Shown here: positions 7,063 to 9,381 of the stretch, in pieces | Numbering within the stretch: position 1 is the first letter of the stretch | Layout of the letters: the number at the start of each line of letters is the position of its first letter | DNA from: an uncultured Lachnospiraceae bacterium | GTDB lineage: Bacteria > Bacillota > Clostridia > Lachnospirales > Lachnospiraceae | DNA: 9,381 nt | Reading direction: 5' to 3' | NCBI GenBank assembly: GCA_947175305.1 | Contig: CAMWMO010000024.1 | Location: 1 to 9,381 of the forward strand | Program-made: the position numbers and the translations under genes | Notes under the pieces: generated by a model | Seen by the model: the letters and a program-made list of their open reading frames with translations, nothing else | Databases searched by the model: none | What the model was told of the DNA's origin: nothing

Positions 7063-9168
7063 TCACTCAAATTCCACCGCGATCTCCACGCTCTTCTTTC
7101 CGGAAAGCGCTTCCGTCCTGCGGTCAGGCTGTCCCGTTCCCACATAGAGCAGGCACTTATCGCTGCCCTTCTGGAATTTACCCTCCTCGTCTACCACCAG
7201 AAAAGCCTCTCCGGGAACCTTGATCTCGATCTCCTTACTCTCGCCCGCCTGCAGGGAAACCCTCTGAAAAGCACACAGACTGTGATTGGGCACCGCATAG
7301 GCCGACGCCGAGTCTTTCACGTAAATCTGTACCACATCGTCTGTGAAGACACTCCCGGCATTTTTCAGCGTCGCGCATACCACCACATCACGGGAAGACG
7401 CATCCTGCGAAACCACAGATGCACTCTCCACCCTCACATCACCATAGGTCAGTCCATAGCCGAAGGGATAGAGCGCCTCATTCTCCATATAACGGTAGGT
7501 TCTGCCCTTCATGCTGTAATCCTCAAAGTCGGGCAGTTCCTCCAGAGACCGGTAGAAAGTCACCGGCAGCTTCCCGGAAGGAGAACACTCGCCAAACAGA
7601 AGATCCGCCACCGCCTTGCCGCCTCTCGCGCCGGGATACCAGAGCTGCAAAACCGCTGCCGCTTTCTCCTGCGCTAAAGAGAGGTCGATTGCACTTCCCG
7701 CCATCAGGCACACAACCACCGGCTTTCCCGTGGCAAACACCGCTTCCATCAGCTTTCTCTGGGATGCGGGAAGATTCAGATCCACCTTATCTCCGGAGGC
7801 ATAGCTGTTGCCGGTGTCACCCTCCTCGCCCTCCAGCGTCTCATTTAAGCCCACACAGAGCACCACCACATCGCTGTGCTTTGCCACTGTGACCGCCTCG
7901 GAGATTCGGTCATTGTCCCATGCCAGTCCTTCTATCCGATCCTTGAACAGATGCGAACCCTCGGAGAACAAAACTCTCCCATCACGTCCGACTTTATCCT
8001 GTATTCCTTCTAAAACAGTAATGTATCGTGAAGAAGTTCCATGATAATTTCCGATCAGTGCCTCCCGACTGTTGGCATTCGGCCCGATCACACCGATGGT
8101 CTTTCCTGTGGCAAGGGGCAGGACACCGTCATTCTTTAAAAGCACGACGGACTCTCTGGTCAATTGCTCCGCCACCGCCAGATGCTCCTCACACTCCACC
8201 TTCTCATAAGGTATGTTGTCGAACTCATTTTTCTCAAACAATCCCAGCAGATATCTGGTGGTGAACGCCCGCACCGCCGCCTCTGTGATCTCCGCCTCCG
8301 TCACCAGCCCCTGCTTTAAAGCATTCAAAAGGTACTGATAGGTCACGCCGCAGTTGATATCGCAGCCTGCCCGCAGAGCCATAGCCGCGGATTCCTCCAT
8401 GGTGTAGGTCACCATATGATGTTCATGAAAATCCCGGATCGCCCAGCAGTCGGAGACGTAGTGTCCCTGAAATCCCCACTCGCCTCGCAGAATGTCCTGC
8501 ATCAGTACTTTACTGCCACAGCAGGGCTCTCCGTTGGTACGATTGTAGGCGCCCATCACTGCCTCCACCCCTGCCTCCTGTACGCAGGCGCGGAAAGCGG
8601 GCAGATAGGTCTCCGCCATATCCTTTTTAGAAACCACCGCATTAAACTCATGACGAAGCGCCTCCGGCCCGGAATGCACCGCAAAGTGCTTTGCACAGGC
8701 GGCAGTCTTTAACAGATTGCCATCCCCCTGCAGACCCTCCACATAGGCTACTCCCATTCTGGAAGTAAGGTAAGGATCCTCTCCAAAGGTCTCCTGCCCT
8801 CTGCCCCATCTGGGATCTCTGAAAATATTGACGTTGGGGGACCAGAAGGTCAATCCCTTATAGATATCTCTGTCATTTTCCGCTACGCTGGCGTTATATT
8901 TTGCGCGTCCCTCCGTAGCCGCCACATCTCCTGCTTTCCGAACCAGCGACTCATCAAATGTAGCCGCCATGCCGATGGCCTGGGGAAAGCTGGTCGCCAC
9001 GCCCTGCCTCGCCACGCCGTGCAGTGCCTCGCCCCACCAATTATAGGCCGGAATGCCAAGCCGCTCGATTGCAGGCGCATCATAGCGCAGCTGGGAAGCC
9101 CGCTCCTCAATCGTCATCCGGCTTACCAGATCCTCCGCCATTTTTCTTGCCTTTTCACGATTTACCAT
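7063..9168 (-). CDS. Family 3 glycoside hydrolase (beta-glucosidase / beta-xylosidase)
   Basis: Retaining exo-glycosidase that removes terminal beta-linked glucose or xylose from oligosaccharides. It has 701 residues and no signal peptide, so it probably acts on imported sugars in the cytoplasm. The N-terminal TIM-barrel (about 15-315) contains YNWWGEALHGVAR (42-54), TFWSPNVNIFRDPRWGRGQE (107-126) and KHFAVHS (160-166). It also carries the nucleophile in HYVSDCWAI, which is Asp240. The alpha/beta sandwich domain (about 335-545) carries VVLLKNDGVLPL and LNETLEGEEGD, where E446 or E448 is the likely acid/base. A fibronectin III-like domain (about 575-690) closes the protein, and no PA14 insert is seen. 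The WWGEALHGVAR string is typical of the beta-xylosidase-like branch, so xylosidase activity is at least as likely as glucosidase. The start at 9168 has GGAAGG about ten bases upstream. No transporter is adjacent within the window. Confidence 0.94.
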   Translation of the reverse strand: MVNREKARKMAEDLVSRMTIEERASQLRYDAPAIERLGIPAYNWWGEALHGVARQGVATSFPQAIGMAATFDESLVRKAGDVAATEGRAKYNASVAENDRDIYKGLTFWSPNVNIFRDPRWGRGQETFGEDPYLTSRMGVAYVEGLQGDGNLLKTAACAKHFAVHSGPEALRHEFNAVVSKKDMAETYLPAFRACVQEAGVEAVMGAYNRTNGEPCCGSKVLMQDILRGEWGFQGHYVSDCWAIRDFHEHHMVTYTMEESAAMALRAGCDINCGVTYQYLLNALKQGLVTEAEITEAAVRAFTTRYLLGLFEKNEFDNIPYEKVECEEHLAVAEQLTRESVVLLKNDGVLPLATGKTIGVIGPNANSREALIGNYHGTSSRYITVLEGIQDKVGRDGRVLFSEGSHLFKDRIEGLAWDNDRISEAVTVAKHSDVVVLCVGLNETLEGEEGDTGNSYASGDKVDLNLPASQRKLMEAVFATGKPVVVCLMAGSAIDLSLAQEKAAAVLQLWYPGARGGKAVADLLFGECSPSGKLPVTFYRSLEELPDFEDYSMKGRTYRYMENEALYPFGYGLTYGDVRVESASVVSQDASSRDVVVCATLKNAGSVFTDDVVQIYVKDSASAYAVPNHSLCAFQRVSLQAGESKEIEIKVPGEAFLVVDEEGKFQKGSDKCLLYVGTGQPDRRTEALSGKKSVEIAVEFE

Positions 9169-9206
9169 CTTTTCTTTTCCTTCCCCTTTCGTCTTTCACC
9201 GCTCCT

Positions 9207-9222
9207 ACCGTCAAACCGTCAA
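9207..9222 (-). repeat. Perfect tandem 8-bp repeat in the glycosidase leader
   Basis: ACCGTCAA occurs twice head-to-tail on the plus strand (TTGACGGT twice on the minus strand). It lies between the predicted transcription start and the ribosome binding site of the family 3 glycosidase. It could be a regulator half-site pair, but no regulator is visible to test this. Confidence 0.45.
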
Positions 9223-9226
9223 CAAT

Positions 9227-9286
9227 TTAATCTCTGAACATACAGTATACAACAATTGCCGGTATGATGGCAATAATGGTCGTCAT
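9227..9286 (-). CDS. Possible 19-residue hydrophobic peptide
   Basis: A short frame, MTTIIAIIPAIVVYCMFRD, that would form a single small membrane helix. Its ATG overlaps the TGA of the frame entering from the right edge (ATGA), a common sign of translational coupling. Against it, the only Shine-Dalgarno-like bases close by are GAGAGA, and a better GGAGG is too far upstream. The promoter assigned to the glycosidase also lies inside this frame. It is a candidate only, and no known family is recognised. Confidence 0.3.
   Translation of the reverse strand: MTTIIAIIPAIVVYCMFRD
9244..9273 (-). promoter_or_regulatory. Sigma70-type promoter of the family 3 glycosidase
   Basis: On the minus strand TTGCCA (9268-9273, five of six -35 consensus bases) is followed by 18 bases and then TATACT (9244-9249, five of six -10 bases). 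Transcription would start near 9237, giving a leader of about 70 bases before the ATG at 9168. It also overlaps the putative 19-residue peptide frame, so one of the two readings may be coincidental. Confidence 0.55.
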
Positions 9287-9381
9287 TTTATCTCTCTATC
9301 ACATTCCTCCGCGGAAATTATTTCAGTTTGAGTTTCCCCATTTTTCACGTAAATAGAAAATGCAAAAACACTGGATCTTTG
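9283..9381 (-). CDS. Possible C-terminal end of an unidentified gene entering from the right edge
   Basis: The minus-strand frame is open from the window edge to a TGA at 9283-9285 and gives 32 residues ending EIISAEECDREIK. The composition is protein-like and the stop overlaps a following ATG. However, 32 open codons can arise by chance, and nothing is recognisable. If real, it is the 3' end of a gene upstream of the glycosidase. Confidence 0.35.
   Translation of the reverse strand, partial: QRSSVFAFSIYVKNGETQTEIISAEECDREIK

Noticed and set aside
9308..9324. Short palindromes TCCGCGGA and GAAATTATTTC as an operator
   Set aside because: They are very short, overlap each other, lie upstream of the predicted promoter and fall within a possible coding end. 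Chance is the simpler explanation.
1..9381. CRISPR array, tRNA or rRNA gene, insertion sequence or integrase
   Set aside because: No regularly spaced repeats, no tRNA-like cloverleaf, no rRNA sequence and no transposase or integrase motifs were seen on either strand.

Overview
The window looks like chromosomal DNA of a clostridial Firmicute, most likely a member of the Lachnospiraceae. The cysE-cysS-mrnC-rlmB gene order is the conserved Firmicute arrangement, the ribosome binding sites are strong AGGAG types, and the glycosidase and the small methyltransferase resemble gut Lachnospiraceae proteins. This placement is an inference from gene order and remembered family resemblance. Every supported gene lies on the minus strand, so transcription runs from right to left.

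Layout in transcription order. At the right edge (9283-9381) an open frame running in from outside the window may be the tail of another gene. Its stop overlaps, as ATGA, the start of a possible 19-residue hydrophobic peptide. A good sigma70-type promoter and a short leader with a perfect tandem 8-bp repeat follow. Next is a cytoplasmic family 3 glycoside hydrolase (9168-7063). Then come two AT-richer genes. The first (7006-4919) is an uninterrupted 695-residue protein that joins a SAM-dependent methyltransferase domain, one membrane span and a large predicted extracytoplasmic region. The second (4890-3118) is a 590-residue membrane-anchored protein whose anchor and ectodomain are paralogous to the first. 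Finally, a consensus promoter drives the housekeeping cluster cysE (serine acetyltransferase), cysS (cysteinyl-tRNA synthetase), mrnC (Mini-ribonuclease III) and rlmB (23S rRNA 2'-O-methyltransferase, cut by the left edge). The first three of these overlap by a few bases.

The cysE-rlmB cluster links cysteine synthesis, cysteine charging of tRNA and 23S rRNA maturation. The glycosidase acts on imported oligosaccharides.

The part most worth attention is the middle pair. One ectodomain module, marked by a D-x-D/N-G-D loop, occurs three times across the two genes. The DNA encoding the membrane anchor and acidic linker is also duplicated as a direct repeat of about 150 bp, in the same reading frame in both copies. 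This suggests tandem duplication, then fusion of one copy to a methyltransferase gene, giving a methyltransferase tethered to the inner face of the membrane with a sensor-like outer part. No function can be assigned from sequence alone.
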